DNA of 64,000 nt from JAGQYP01 sp041392305 (GTDB lineage Bacteria > Bacteroidota > Bacteroidia > Flavobacteriales_D > Crocinitomicaceae). The notes under the pieces were generated by a model. That model had not been told where the DNA came from and searched no databases. It saw nothing but the letters and a program-made list of their open reading frames with translations. Location: assembly GCA_041392305.1 (NCBI GenBank), contig JAWKMJ010000004.1:62001-126000 (forward strand), in the 5' to 3' direction. Shown one piece after another: positions 1 through 7,777 of the stretch (position 1 is its first letter; every line of letters begins with the position of its first letter). Made by a program: the position numbers and the translations under genes.

Positions 1-380
1 GCGATGTTTACGTAGCATGTCAGCCAGGGGATAATGATCCAATTTCATTTGATACAATCTCTTTTTCTCCAGTAGGAAATAATTGGTATAGCTGTGTTCT
101 AGCAAAATTGTCTTTTCATGCACCTAGATACGTGAATATTGCCGAATATAAAAATGTCGCGCAGCAGTATTCCTTATATCCCAATCCAACAAGTGATTTT
201 ATCAGTATAAAAGGGATAGAAAGTAAAGAAACATTGTTCATTGTTGATCAAATGGGGAAAGTAATTTTAGAAAAAAGCCAGCAACTATCTCAACCAATTG
301 AAATATCAAATCTGAGCAAAGGATTATACTATTTCATATTACCTGAAAAAGGAGTTGCGCTTCAATTTGTAAAAAACTAA
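1..380 (+). CDS. C-terminal part of a T9SS-secreted protein (5' end outside window)
   Basis: The reading frame is open from the window edge (first full codon at base 3) to the stop at 378-380, so only the last ~125 residues are seen. The last ~75 residues form a type IX secretion type A sorting domain: a YPNPTSD motif, then a VDQMGK strand, LSKGLYYF and a short basic end. In this family the domain directs outer-membrane translocation and is cleaved off by the sortase. The function of the passenger cannot be told. It lies at the left end of the accessory region and is probably cargo of the left integrative element. Confidence 0.85.
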   Translation, partial: DVYVACQPGDNDPISFDTISFSPVGNNWYSCVLAKLSFHAPRYVNIAEYKNVAQQYSLYPNPTSDFISIKGIESKETLFIVDQMGKVILEKSQQLSQPIEISNLSKGLYYFILPEKGVALQFVKN

Positions 381-544
381 GCTGTTTTTTTGAGACTAAA
401 ATTTGAGTATTCTGGTAGTTGCCAAATTCTCTTTTGATAAAAATTGTTCTAATCTCATATCTCTGATTTAGACTCTGGAATTTCGCTTACTCACCACTGA
501 AGTGAACGATAGTGAATGTTTTTTGAGATTGACCTATTTGGTCG

Positions 545-691
545 ATGTCAAAAATCATACGCAGTGATGGAAGTATGTTTCTTGTAACAACAGAAGAACA
601 TTCTAAGGAATATCCAAAGTTGAATTTTGAAGTTGTTCCTGATTGTGCGAATATTAAATATGACATAAGAAATGTATTTAAAAACCTCTAG
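545..691 (+). pseudogene. Truncated copy of the 65-residue element protein (C-terminal part)
   Basis: This frame encodes 48 residues, from ATG to TAG. The core FLVTTEEHSKEYP is identical to part of the intact 65-residue protein at 12848-13045, and the flanking residues are similar. The KKLVFAELVEGV N-terminus is absent, so it looks like a decayed or 5'-truncated paralogue. The ATG lies in the right arm of a hairpin (528-546) of the repeated intergenic module. It could still be translated as a short protein, but nothing in the sequence proves that. Confidence 0.5.
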
Positions 692-921
692 AATCGAGGC
701 GTTAGTTGAATTTCGCTCATTGAAATTATACGTGGAAATTCCAAGGAAATATCAAAAAAAAGTTTTCAGATAGATTAAAAATTAGGTAAAGCCCTTAAAT
801 CAAAAGGACTTAACAAAAATTTAATTTTAACGTGTTGAAAACTAATCAATATTGTGAGTTTATTTTGATTGGTCAAAGCCTTTAAACTCAGTAACTTTAG
901 GGGAATTATAAAATAACGATT

Positions 922-1008
922 ATGTTAAAATTAACAGAAGCGTTATTCTTACTAATCAAGTCCTTCATTTTGATATACGACTGGCTTGAGAAGAAGAACA
1001 AACGCTAA
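922..1008 (+). CDS. Possible 28-residue hydrophobic peptide
   Basis: A short ATG-to-TAA frame encodes 28 residues: a mostly non-polar stretch (ALFLLIKSFILIYDW) ending in the charged tail LEKKNKR, as in small single-pass membrane peptides. A terminator-like hairpin starts 11 bp after the stop. A TAACTTTA sequence about 25 bp upstream is one base from the Bacteroidota TAnnTTTG -7 motif. The promoter-frame-terminator layout suggests a real transcription unit in an otherwise gene-poor spacer. It could be a small membrane protein or a type I toxin-like peptide; no homology is claimed. Confidence 0.4.
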   Translation: MLKLTEALFLLIKSFILIYDWLEKKNKR

Positions 1009-1018
1009 GGGAAAAACG

Positions 1019-1046
1019 GGGGGCACTGCAATGCCTCCTGTTTTGT
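1019..1046 (+). terminator. Rho-independent terminator
   Basis: A seven-pair stem (GGGGGCA with TGCCTCC, one G-T pair), a 6-nt loop and a T-rich tail (TGTTTTGTTT) lie directly after the 28-residue peptide frame. Confidence 0.55.
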
Positions 1047-1140
1047 TTAGTCAAATATATTGATATTCTCCAAACTAGGTATTGAATTTAATACCTTTTT
1101 ATCCACCGTTTGAGATTTTTATTAAAAATAACTTCCTCAA

Positions 1141-1240
1141 AACCGTCCCAAATTCTGTCAAGCACATCAATTTCCTTTACTCACCATTATAGAGAGTGAT
1201 TGCGAACGGTTTTCATGATTGATCTTCAGATCGATAATGG
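1141..1240. repeat. Intergenic module, copy 1 (GTCCCAAATTC box plus hairpin)
   Basis: This spacer shares an ordered set of blocks with 2515-2616: an ACCGTCCCAAATTC box (1142-1155), a CTTTACTCACCA-like block, GCGAACGGTTTTCATG and a hairpin (ATTGATCT 1218-1225 with AGATCGAT 1228-1235). A more diverged copy at 485-548 keeps the hairpin as ATTGACC/GGTCGAT. The T-A to C-G change is compensated in both arms. The GTCCCAAATTC box also occurs at 3364 and 13781, left of the two tRNA-Arg genes. Confidence 0.65.
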
Positions 1241-1247
1241 AAATTGA

Positions 1248-1328
1248 TTGAAAAAGTTAGTGTTTGCCGAATTGGTAGAGGGTGTGGAGACAATAAAATA
1301 TAAAGACATTCGTTTGATAATCAACTAA
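1248..1328 (+). pseudogene. N-terminal fragment of the 65-residue element protein
   Basis: A 26-codon frame from TTG to TAA begins KKLVFAELVEGV, identical to the start of the 65-residue protein at 12848-13045, and then diverges to a stop. It is the complement of the fragment at 545-691, which keeps only the C-terminal part. The two may be separate decayed copies, or halves of one gene moved apart by about 560 bp. Confidence 0.5.
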
Positions 1329-1338
1329 CTCAATCCCT

Positions 1339-1713
1339 ATGTATAAATCAATTTTATCCGTTTTAGTTTCTTTGGTTTTCTTGGTTTCTTGCAACAAGGA
1401 AAAATTTCCAGAACAAGATCAAATCGTGGGTAAGTGGGTTCATTACTCAACGGAATATCCACCAATTCGAATTGAATTCAATGCCAATGGTATTTGTTAT
1501 TTCCAAAGAACCGACACATCTCAATATGATACATTGACCTATCAATTGGATACCGAAATCGAGAAACTCCTACTAAGTCCAGCACTTATTGGTAGTTCTG
1601 TTAGCCAACACGATTTTCAATACAACAGAAAAGAAGATAAGCTAAGAATTGGTGGATTGACTTCTCAAAGTCTTGCTGGGTCATCTGTTCATTTGTTTGA
1701 AAGAGAAGATTGA
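1339..1713 (+). CDS. Small lipoprotein, lipocalin-like
   Basis: This 124-residue protein has a short basic start, a hydrophobic stretch and a lipobox (FLVSC, Cys about residue 18), so it should be lipidated. The mature part begins with IVGKWVHYSTEYPPIRIEFNANG, the pattern that opens lipocalin-like domains of Bacteroidota lipoproteins, followed by alternating polar and non-polar residues as in a small beta-barrel. The ligand is unknown. It is the first of three consecutive lipoprotein genes in the left element. Its stop codon lies at the edge of the next intergenic repeat. Confidence 0.7.
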   Translation: MYKSILSVLVSLVFLVSCNKEKFPEQDQIVGKWVHYSTEYPPIRIEFNANGICYFQRTDTSQYDTLTYQLDTEIEKLLLSPALIGSSVSQHDFQYNRKEDKLRIGGLTSQSLAGSSVHLFERED

Positions 1714-1779
1714 TCTTTAGCTCAATGATGGAAATTAAATGTTTGCGATAATCCGTAAAAGTCTAAAAATCAAATCCCT

Positions 1780-1787
1780 TATCTTTG
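1780..1787 (+). promoter_or_regulatory. -7 promoter element, 4 nt from the start codon
   Basis: TATCTTTG matches the Bacteroidota -7 consensus TAnnTTTG exactly and ends 4 nt before the ATG at 1792. Transcription would start at or next to the initiation codon, predicting a leaderless or nearly leaderless mRNA. The same element and spacing occur before the paralogue at 2676. No -33 TTG is seen at the usual distance. Confidence 0.6.
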
Positions 1788-1791
1788 GAAC

Positions 1792-2502
1792 ATGAAATAC
1801 TTAGCTATTATTATATTATTGGTTTTAGTTTCCTGCAAAAAACATTTTGAAGAAGAACAAACAATTGTTTTCAGAGCGATGAATCCAGCAACAGATTTTA
1901 GGGTTCAAGGAGTAAAGGTTACTATTTATGAAAACTACCACAAGAAGAATTTGGTATTAGGATCTCAGGAACAACCATGCAAGTCAAAAATAATCTATGA
2001 AGGGGTTACTAATTCTATGGGTGAATGTGAGTTTACTTTTTTGCCTTTACGTATGAACCAAAAAAATTATGAAGTAAAATATCGAGTGGACTTTGATTGT
2101 TCAAATATCATTGTCCCGTACAATGATTTTATCATTCAAAATCCAACTAGCGGATATCTTTATGGTGGACAAATTTATTTTCCATCTACCTATCAAGAAA
2201 TGATTCTTAGAATTACTCCAAAAGTAAATGTTGTTCGTCATGTTAAAAATGTGAATTGTCAAGGTTCAAATGATACTGTTCGTTATTCGTATTGGTCTTC
2301 TTATCCATATTCATCTTTTACGCAGAATAGTGGAACTTGGGGATATGGTTGTATTGATGATGTATCATATTCAAGTGGGCTTCCCCAAGATTCTATTTTC
2401 TGGGAAGCAATGATCATTAGAAATGGCATTACAACTTATATTCAAGACTCTATGCTTTTGGATCCATCTAAAACTCAAGATACGATTAAGATTTATTATT
2501 AG
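1792..2502 (+). CDS. Lipoprotein of unknown function (paralogue of 2676-3350)
   Basis: A 236-residue lipoprotein precursor: MKYLAIIILLVLVSC is a lipoprotein signal with Cys at residue 15. The mature part opens with a segment resembling carboxypeptidase-regulatory-like or transthyretin-like folds (FRVQGVKVTIYENY, then GVTNSMGECEFTF), followed by an unusual Tyr/Ser-rich region. Conserved features shared with the next gene are RHVKNVNCQGSNDT (RNLNCFNSNDS there), a YGC motif and a closing DTIKIYY-like strand. A tandem duplication including the upstream promoter module produced the pair. Surface location is likely; function is unknown. Confidence 0.65.
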   Translation: MKYLAIIILLVLVSCKKHFEEEQTIVFRAMNPATDFRVQGVKVTIYENYHKKNLVLGSQEQPCKSKIIYEGVTNSMGECEFTFLPLRMNQKNYEVKYRVDFDCSNIIVPYNDFIIQNPTSGYLYGGQIYFPSTYQEMILRITPKVNVVRHVKNVNCQGSNDTVRYSYWSSYPYSSFTQNSGTWGYGCIDDVSYSSGLPQDSIFWEAMIIRNGITTYIQDSMLLDPSKTQDTIKIYY

Positions 2503-2514
2503 AAAATTAAGACT

Positions 2515-2675
2515 AAACCGTCCCAAATTCCGTCCACCACTTCAATTTTTACTACATACCACCAAAGTAAGAGTCAGCGAACGGTTTTCATGATTGATCT
2601 TTAGATCGATGATGGGAATTAAATGTTTGCGATAATCCGTAAAGCCTTAAAAATCAAATCCCTTATCTTTGGAAT
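2515..2675. repeat. Intergenic module, copy 2, with duplicated promoter region
   Basis: The left part matches 1141-1240: an ACCGTCCCAAATTCCGTCC box at 2517-2535, then a hairpin (ATTGATCT 2593-2600 with AGATCGAT 2603-2610). The right part (2611-2675) is almost identical to 1726-1791, the region before the first paralogous lipoprotein: GGAATTAAATGTTTGCGATA, then an A-rich tract, then TATCTTTG. The lipoprotein gene was therefore duplicated together with its control region. Confidence 0.7.
2664..2671 (+). promoter_or_regulatory. -7 promoter element, 4 nt from the start codon
   Basis: TATCTTTG matches TAnnTTTG and ends 4 nt before the ATG at 2676, the same geometry as at 1780-1787. A leaderless or nearly leaderless transcript is inferred. 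Confidence 0.6.
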
Positions 2676-3350
2676 ATGAAATACCTTGGTATTATTATAC
2701 TATTTGTTTTGGCCTCTTGTGCTAAAGAAGGAAAAAACATCTACATTGAAGGAAGAGTTGTAAATCCTGTTACTGGAGAAGGGATTCCAAATATTCGGTT
2801 TGAACTAAAAAAGGTTAAACCTGATTTACAGATTGGGTCATCATCAAAGACAGTTAAAATTGTACACTCCGATGAGAACGGTTACTTCAGGGTTGCTCAT
2901 AATGGAAGTCTTTTCAATAGATACCTTTTACTTTTTGACTATGAGCTAGAAAACACCGATGGGGTTGCTTATCATCCAATAGGGTTCAAAGAAGTTGGTG
3001 GGAATTATATAGGTGCATATAATCTCGAAGTACCAAAAGGGGAATATTTGAATGTTAATCTCGAATTAACACCTTATGTAAGAGTTCGATTTTGGCACAG
3101 AAATCTAAATTGTTTTAATAGCAATGACTCGATTCATATCTTCAGGCAAGATCAATATCAATATGCAATTGGAGACTATAAGAGATACGGATGCATAATA
3201 GAAGAACCTCAAAATAGCTATATACTTATACCCCAAGGTGATTTAACAATGAGCTGGACAGTATATAGAGAAAATAGTCCGGCAGAATCATTTTCGGAAG
3301 TGATTGATTTAAGTCTAAATGACACAACTACATTTATATTGGAGTATTAG
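2676..3350 (+). CDS. Lipoprotein with carboxypeptidase-regulatory-like domain
   Basis: A 224-residue lipoprotein precursor: MKYLGIIILFVLASC with Cys at residue 15. IYIEGRVVNPVTGEGIPNIRFEL and VHSDENGYFRV are typical of the beta-sandwich seen in carboxypeptidase-regulatory-like and TonB-plug-associated domains, usually in surface or adhesive proteins. It is a paralogue of 1792-2502, with a similar signal peptide, the NCFNSNDS motif and a C-terminal DTTTF strand, but its mature part is well diverged. It is the last gene before the first tRNA-Arg. Function is unknown. Confidence 0.65.
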   Translation: MKYLGIIILFVLASCAKEGKNIYIEGRVVNPVTGEGIPNIRFELKKVKPDLQIGSSSKTVKIVHSDENGYFRVAHNGSLFNRYLLLFDYELENTDGVAYHPIGFKEVGGNYIGAYNLEVPKGEYLNVNLELTPYVRVRFWHRNLNCFNSNDSIHIFRQDQYQYAIGDYKRYGCIIEEPQNSYILIPQGDLTMSWTVYRENSPAESFSEVIDLSLNDTTTFILEY

Positions 3351-3411
3351 ATTGCCCAAAACCGTCCCAAATTCCGTCCACACTCCAAATCCCAACCCGA
3401 AACAAAAGCAC

Positions 3412-3443
3412 AAAAAAAGAGCGAAGACCTCATTCTCCGCTCT
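3412..3443 (-). terminator. Terminator downstream of tRNA-Arg copy 1
   Basis: Read on the minus strand: AGAGCG, a 14-nt loop, CGCTCT, then a run of seven T, 20 bp after the tRNA 3' end. The same stem halves exist left of tRNA copy 2 but are separated there by inserted sequence. Confidence 0.6.
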
Positions 3444-3462
3444 CATTCTCATTCTGTCATCG

Positions 3463-3536
3463 TGACCTCGGCAGGATTCAAACCTGCAACCTCTTGAGCC
3501 GTAATCAAGTGCACTATTCAGTTATGCTACGAGGCC
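3463..3536 (-). tRNA. tRNA-Arg(ACG), copy 1
   Basis: A 74-nt cloverleaf on the minus strand: acceptor GGCCTCG with CGAGGTC (one G-U pair), D stem GCAT/GTGC, anticodon stem CTTGA/TCAAG around loop TTACGGC (anticodon ACG), 5-nt variable loop, T stem GCAGG/CCTGC, discriminator A, no encoded CCA. The D loop AACTGAATA has A at position 19 and the T loop TTTGAAT has T at 56, so the usual G19-C56 contact would be A19-U56. It is identical to the copy at 13939-14012 and probably forms one attachment-site end of the integrated element. Confidence 0.9.
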
Positions 3537-3561
3537 GACTTTAGGTAACCAACCAATTTTT

Positions 3562-3593
3562 CGACAAACCGACAAACCGACGTTCCGACACCA
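3562..3593. repeat. Four 8-bp iterons (CGAC-based) between att site and integrase
   Basis: Four consecutive 8-bp units begin CGAC: CGACAAAC twice, then CGACGTTC and CGACACCA. They lie between tRNA copy 1 and the integrase start, where recombinase arm-type or excisionase sites are normally found. The binding role is inferred from position only. Confidence 0.5.
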
Positions 3594-3612
3594 CCTTTTT
3601 TCAAAATTCTTA

Positions 3613-3651
3613 GTAGGGTAATCTTCTTGTTGTCCCAAGCAATGTCCCTAC
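3613..3651. promoter_or_regulatory. Inverted repeat upstream of the integrase
   Basis: GTAGGG (3613-3618) and CCCTAC (3646-3651) are inverted copies, flanked by further partial complementarity (AAAATT and AATTTT). They end 30 bp before the integrase ATG. This could be an operator for the recombinase gene or part of the attachment region. Confidence 0.35.
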
Positions 3652-3681
3652 AAATTTTACTAATCTTAAATATCAGAGACT

Positions 3682-4905
3682 ATGAAAATTACCATTAGAC
3701 AAAAAAGTGGAATGAATTACCTGTATGCAGACATTAATGTATCAGGGATTCGAGTAAAAGCAACATTGGGTATCTCATTAGGTGATGCCACATTCAATCC
3801 AAGAACCGAACTAGTAAAGGGATCTGCAAGTGATGAAACAAATATCTTGATTGTAAAGATGAAAGAACACATCATGGAATTGATCCGACAACTTCAAAAA
3901 GATGGGTTGCTTTGTAGGGAAGAAATCAAACATGGGATAGTACAGATTAGAGAACACCTAACCAATCCTGAATCTAAAAGGGAAGTTGGACTATCAGAGT
4001 ATGCAGAAATGTCCATAGAACGCTGTATTTCTACTCATAAGTCAGGAACAATCCGTCAATTGAAGGTAAGTTTAGGTAAACTAAAGTTGTATGAGAAATC
4101 CAGAAGAAAAAGATTGAAGTTTTCAGATATCAATATGCATTTCTACCATGACTTTGTTTCCTTCTGTACAACTGAAATGGAATTGGCAGTAAATTCTGTT
4201 GGCACACACATCAAGAACATTAAGTTTTGGATGAATCAATCAATGATTGACGGACTACACGACAACACAGTGCATCAAAACAGAGCATTTAAAAAGCTTT
4301 CTGAACCAGCCGATACTATCTACCTCAATGAAGATGAAATCAAGCAGATACGATACGCAATCATGCCCTCTGAATCTCTAGACAATGTCAGAGACATTTT
4401 CATTTTGGCTTGCTACACTGGAGTGCGAATAAACGATTACCACAAATTGGATGCATTCCACATGATCAACAACGGAACAATGCTGAAAATTCGAACAGAA
4501 AAGACAGATGCGGAAGTAGTAATTCCTTTACATCCTGAAGCAAAACGAATCTTGGAAAAGTATAATGGCAAACCGAGAATGATATCCAACCAAAAATTCA
4601 ATGACTATATCAAAATAGTTTGTAAGTATGCTGGAATCAATGATATGATTTCTGTAACGAGAACATACGGAGGTAAGAAAAAGTCGGTTGTTGCTCCAAA
4701 GTATGATCTAGTAACCTCTCATTGTGCTAGAAGGAGTTTCGCTACGAATGCGTATTTGGCTGGTGTGCCTACTTTAGCAATCATGGCAATCACGGGACAC
4801 AAAACGGAAAAGGTATTTTTGAAGTATGTTAGAGTTTCTAAAGAAGAACATGCTAAATTGATGTTGGATCATGGGTTCTTTAAAAGTAAAATTGATGTAA
4901 ATTAG
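3682..4905 (+). CDS. Tyrosine recombinase / integrase
   Basis: A 407-residue site-specific recombinase that presumably integrates and excises the element at tRNA-Arg. The N-terminal arm-binding domain (about 1-100) and SAM-like core-binding domain (about 105-215) are of the Bacteroidota phage/transposon integrase type. The catalytic domain has all expected residues: R249 in CYTGVRINDY, H347 and R350 in HCARRS, H373 in ITGHKTEKVF, and the nucleophile Y382 in LKYVRVS. Full length is normal. The position next to the tRNA, with iterons in between, fits the role. A 3'-end fragment of a second copy lies at 7778-7889. Confidence 0.92.
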   Translation: MKITIRQKSGMNYLYADINVSGIRVKATLGISLGDATFNPRTELVKGSASDETNILIVKMKEHIMELIRQLQKDGLLCREEIKHGIVQIREHLTNPESKREVGLSEYAEMSIERCISTHKSGTIRQLKVSLGKLKLYEKSRRKRLKFSDINMHFYHDFVSFCTTEMELAVNSVGTHIKNIKFWMNQSMIDGLHDNTVHQNRAFKKLSEPADTIYLNEDEIKQIRYAIMPSESLDNVRDIFILACYTGVRINDYHKLDAFHMINNGTMLKIRTEKTDAEVVIPLHPEAKRILEKYNGKPRMISNQKFNDYIKIVCKYAGINDMISVTRTYGGKKKSVVAPKYDLVTSHCARRSFATNAYLAGVPTLAIMAITGHKTEKVFLKYVRVSKEEHAKLMLDHGFFKSKIDVN

Positions 4906-4912
4906 AGTATAT

Positions 4913-5614
4913 CTAAAATGAAACCCCAAAACCAAAATGCCAACTTAAATTAAATCTTGTGGGATAATTTTTAATGTTATATCCATTTCTCATTCTGTCT
5001 ACTGAATACCTATTTCCAAATAGAAAAATTGATTGAAAATCTAGAGCAGTGTGAAAATAAAACAACTTGCTTAAATTTAGCTGGTATTTTAGGTTGATAA
5101 ATGCACCTAGGTCTCGATTGAAAATTGTTTCTGTCAAAAGTTCATTCCAATTTGAGGGGCTGCCAATTGAAATGTTATCAATTATTATCAATTCTTGGCC
5201 ATGCCTGTATAATAAGCCAATACCTGTTTTTATTGTTGATTTTGAACCCAAGCTAAATCCATAAGCATATCCAATTATAATATTAAACCATTTTCTAGAA
5301 CCATTGGTTGGGAGTAAATTTATATACTCAACTTTTGCGAATTTTGGATAATAGGTATTAATGTAATTAACTCCAATAAAGAAATAGTGATTTTGGCCAA
5401 TTTTCCGATTATACTGAAGTCCAATAGAACTTGAAAATATTCCATTAATCTTTGTTCCCTTTTCAACATTTTTTATGTTTAATATTGGAGATTGATCAAA
5501 AAAAAAATTAAACATTCCGAAATCTATTTCAATTTCATTTTTTCTTGATTCTTGATTATATCCAGTTAAAAAAGTTAAAACTGATACAAAGAATATAATA
5601 CCCCTTAATTTCAC
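4913..5614 (-). CDS. Putative outer-membrane beta-barrel protein coupled to the M4 protease
   Basis: A 233-residue protein with an N-terminal signal-like segment (MKLRGIIFFVSVLTFLTG). Its body is rich in Tyr, Phe and Asn with alternating hydrophobic strands and ends in SWHFGFGVSF, an aromatic C-terminal Phe typical of outer-membrane barrels. The start is GTG in a GTGA overlap with the stop of the upstream protease gene, so the two are translationally coupled and probably work together. Function is unknown; it could be an outer-membrane accessory of the exported protease. It is strongly A+T-rich, like its partner. Confidence 0.6.
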   Translation of the reverse strand: MKLRGIIFFVSVLTFLTGYNQESRKNEIEIDFGMFNFFFDQSPILNIKNVEKGTKINGIFSSSIGLQYNRKIGQNHYFFIGVNYINTYYPKFAKVEYINLLPTNGSRKWFNIIIGYAYGFSLGSKSTIKTGIGLLYRHGQELIIIDNISIGSPSNWNELLTETIFNRDLGAFINLKYQLNLSKLFYFHTALDFQSIFLFGNRYSVDRMRNGYNIKNYPTRFNLSWHFGFGVSF

Positions 5615-7611
5615 TTAACAACTAATTTTTTGTTTAATTTTAGTTCATCAGTATCGTAATTCACTATATATACTCCAGATTCTAAATTGGAAATATCAAT
5701 TGTGAATTGATAGTCATCAGGATTAATTGTTCTAATCTTTTTACCGGAAATATCGAAAATGTTGATCGTAAAATTTTCATTTATGGTTGGGGTGGTAATA
5801 TTCACAATATTATTTGATGGATTTGGGAAAATATTAAATCGATCAATATTATTAGTAATAGCATCAATATTCAAAGTGTAATTACAATTATCTTCTGGTC
5901 CAACACCAACTGCATACCATGCGTTTTTTGTGGATTGGTATTCAAATGAACATTCTCCATAAAGTAATTGGGCTGCAGTAATTGTTGCCATCCTTGAATC
6001 CACATATTGAGAAGAATTCATTAAGAAATTAGTTAATGCAACAAAGGCTATTTTACTTGATTTATCGATACCAATTCCTTGAAGGTTATAGCTGTTTCCA
6101 TTATCATTAATTCCAGTCCCTCCCGAGGATAGAAGTTGGAACCATTTGTTTTGAACACCAGAATTAATATGTACTCCACCGTTGTCAAAGGTACTAGTTA
6201 TCCAATTAATGCCTTGATAAGTGTCTGGTTGGCCAGGCCAAACTATGGATCCATTACCATCTAGAACCTCACCTTCAGATTTAGGATCGATAAGTGATCT
6301 TAAATGCCCTCCTTGAACATTATTTCCAATAATCCAGTCCGTGAAATTTCCATCGAGCATTTTTGCTTGAATCATTACACCAAATATATCGCTAAAGGAT
6401 TCATTTAGGGCTCCTGATTCATCTGAATTGATTAAATCTGCCGTAAATTTTGTGATTCCATGAGTGAATTCATGACCAACTACACTTGGTTCAGTACTAT
6501 AATGATCTCCAAATACAGGAGTGCTTCCAAAATCCATCATTCCAATTGATGATCCTGAGACAAGGTGGAAAAAAGCATTGTCTTGTTGTAAATGAGTCCT
6601 AACCCTAACCTTAGATCCGTATGAATCCATTCCTTCCCAATTGAAAGCTGTTTTAAAATAATCCCAACTTTTAGTGGCAAAAAAATGCGCCGATGTTTCC
6701 ACATATTTAGCTTGAGGCCATTGATCATTATCATCAGTGGTGTTTGAAGTTGTCCACCAAGTTATATTGATATTGTCATTATCTTTTTTCTTTGTATGAA
6801 TATCTCTTCCATTATCATTTGTGTGAAGTATAAAATCTTGATAGACTCCCCCTCTCCATCTCGAATCAATTGTTTGTATGTAGTAATTTTGAACAAAAGC
6901 TGGTCCATCATTATGAAGTTCATCAATTGATTTAAATATTTCTCCAGTATTTGCATCCATGAAGTATGTTATAATAGTTGTTGGGTTTTCAGTCTGAGCT
7001 GTAATTTGATATGCAAGTCTGAATCTAGAACCATCAATATTAAACGTTAAATTTTGATAGTTATCTAAAGCAAGTATTAATTTAGGGATAGGTAAGTATG
7101 TGGCATCAGGGTTTCCTAAATCTATTTTTAAATTTTGTTCTAGAGTAGGGTTTAACCATGCAAAATTTAAATTAGGATCAACTTTGGTTAGAAAGATGTC
7201 GAGCGCCATATCCTGCGTTATTTTCGGAATTACATCCAAATCTATATTAACAGCGTGTTTTGCATTTGTAAATACAAGAGATCCATTATTATCATAATGT
7301 TCAATACATCCAGCACCTTCGACAATTATGTTCTTATAAACTTGTTGAAATTTATAATGATCCATATTTAAAATTGCATCGTGGTATTGTTTAATCAAAA
7401 TCATGTCATTATCAGTGTCAGAATTTGCGCCTTTATAGTATTGAAAGCACGCACCTACAGGATAATTATTTGGAATATTGAAAAACATGAATCCATTTTC
7501 CTCAGGTACCGAAAAAAAAGAATTTAAAGTTGTGGTAAAATTATCTAATTGAGCATTTACAGATGAGAAAACTGCACAGGCAATGGTAAAAATACCGATT
7601 TTAGTAGTCAT
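5611..7611 (-). CDS. T9SS-exported M4 (thermolysin-like) metalloprotease
   Basis: A 666-residue precursor: signal peptide (about 1-20), an N-terminal propeptide region (about 60-235), and an M4 catalytic domain with the zinc site HEFTH (380-384), the third ligand E404 in GALNESFSD, and H481 in GGVHINSG as in the thermolysin family. A C-terminal type IX sorting domain (about 592-666, FPNPSNN to KKLVVK) follows. It should be an extracellular or surface endopeptidase degrading protein or peptide nutrients. It is cargo on the integrative element, lying between two copies of the integrase 3' end, with its own promoter. Confidence 0.93.
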   Translation of the reverse strand: MTTKIGIFTIACAVFSSVNAQLDNFTTTLNSFFSVPEENGFMFFNIPNNYPVGACFQYYKGANSDTDNDMILIKQYHDAILNMDHYKFQQVYKNIIVEGAGCIEHYDNNGSLVFTNAKHAVNIDLDVIPKITQDMALDIFLTKVDPNLNFAWLNPTLEQNLKIDLGNPDATYLPIPKLILALDNYQNLTFNIDGSRFRLAYQITAQTENPTTIITYFMDANTGEIFKSIDELHNDGPAFVQNYYIQTIDSRWRGGVYQDFILHTNDNGRDIHTKKKDNDNINITWWTTSNTTDDNDQWPQAKYVETSAHFFATKSWDYFKTAFNWEGMDSYGSKVRVRTHLQQDNAFFHLVSGSSIGMMDFGSTPVFGDHYSTEPSVVGHEFTHGITKFTADLINSDESGALNESFSDIFGVMIQAKMLDGNFTDWIIGNNVQGGHLRSLIDPKSEGEVLDGNGSIVWPGQPDTYQGINWITSTFDNGGVHINSGVQNKWFQLLSSGGTGINDNGNSYNLQGIGIDKSSKIAFVALTNFLMNSSQYVDSRMATITAAQLLYGECSFEYQSTKNAWYAVGVGPEDNCNYTLNIDAITNNIDRFNIFPNPSNNIVNITTPTINENFTINIFDISGKKIRTINPDDYQFTIDISNLESGVYIVNYDTDELKLNKKLVVK

Positions 7612-7640
7612 AATTATTGATTTTGGTTAATTGATTGATC

Positions 7641-7671
7641 CAAATATAGTTGATATTCAAATAAGTACAAA
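7641..7671 (-). promoter_or_regulatory. Promoter of the M4 protease operon
   Basis: Read on the minus strand: TTTG (7671-7668), a 19-bp spacer, then TATATTTG (7648-7641). This fits the Bacteroidota -33/-7 arrangement. The -7 element ends 29 nt before the ATG at 7611. Confidence 0.7.
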
Positions 7672-7777
7672 TTAATAAATGATTAAATTAGAATTAAAAT
7701 CATATTACAATTGTTAATATTTCATTAGTAGACAATATGTTGTTAAACAGCTGGTAGTAAAAAATGTTCCCTTCTAT

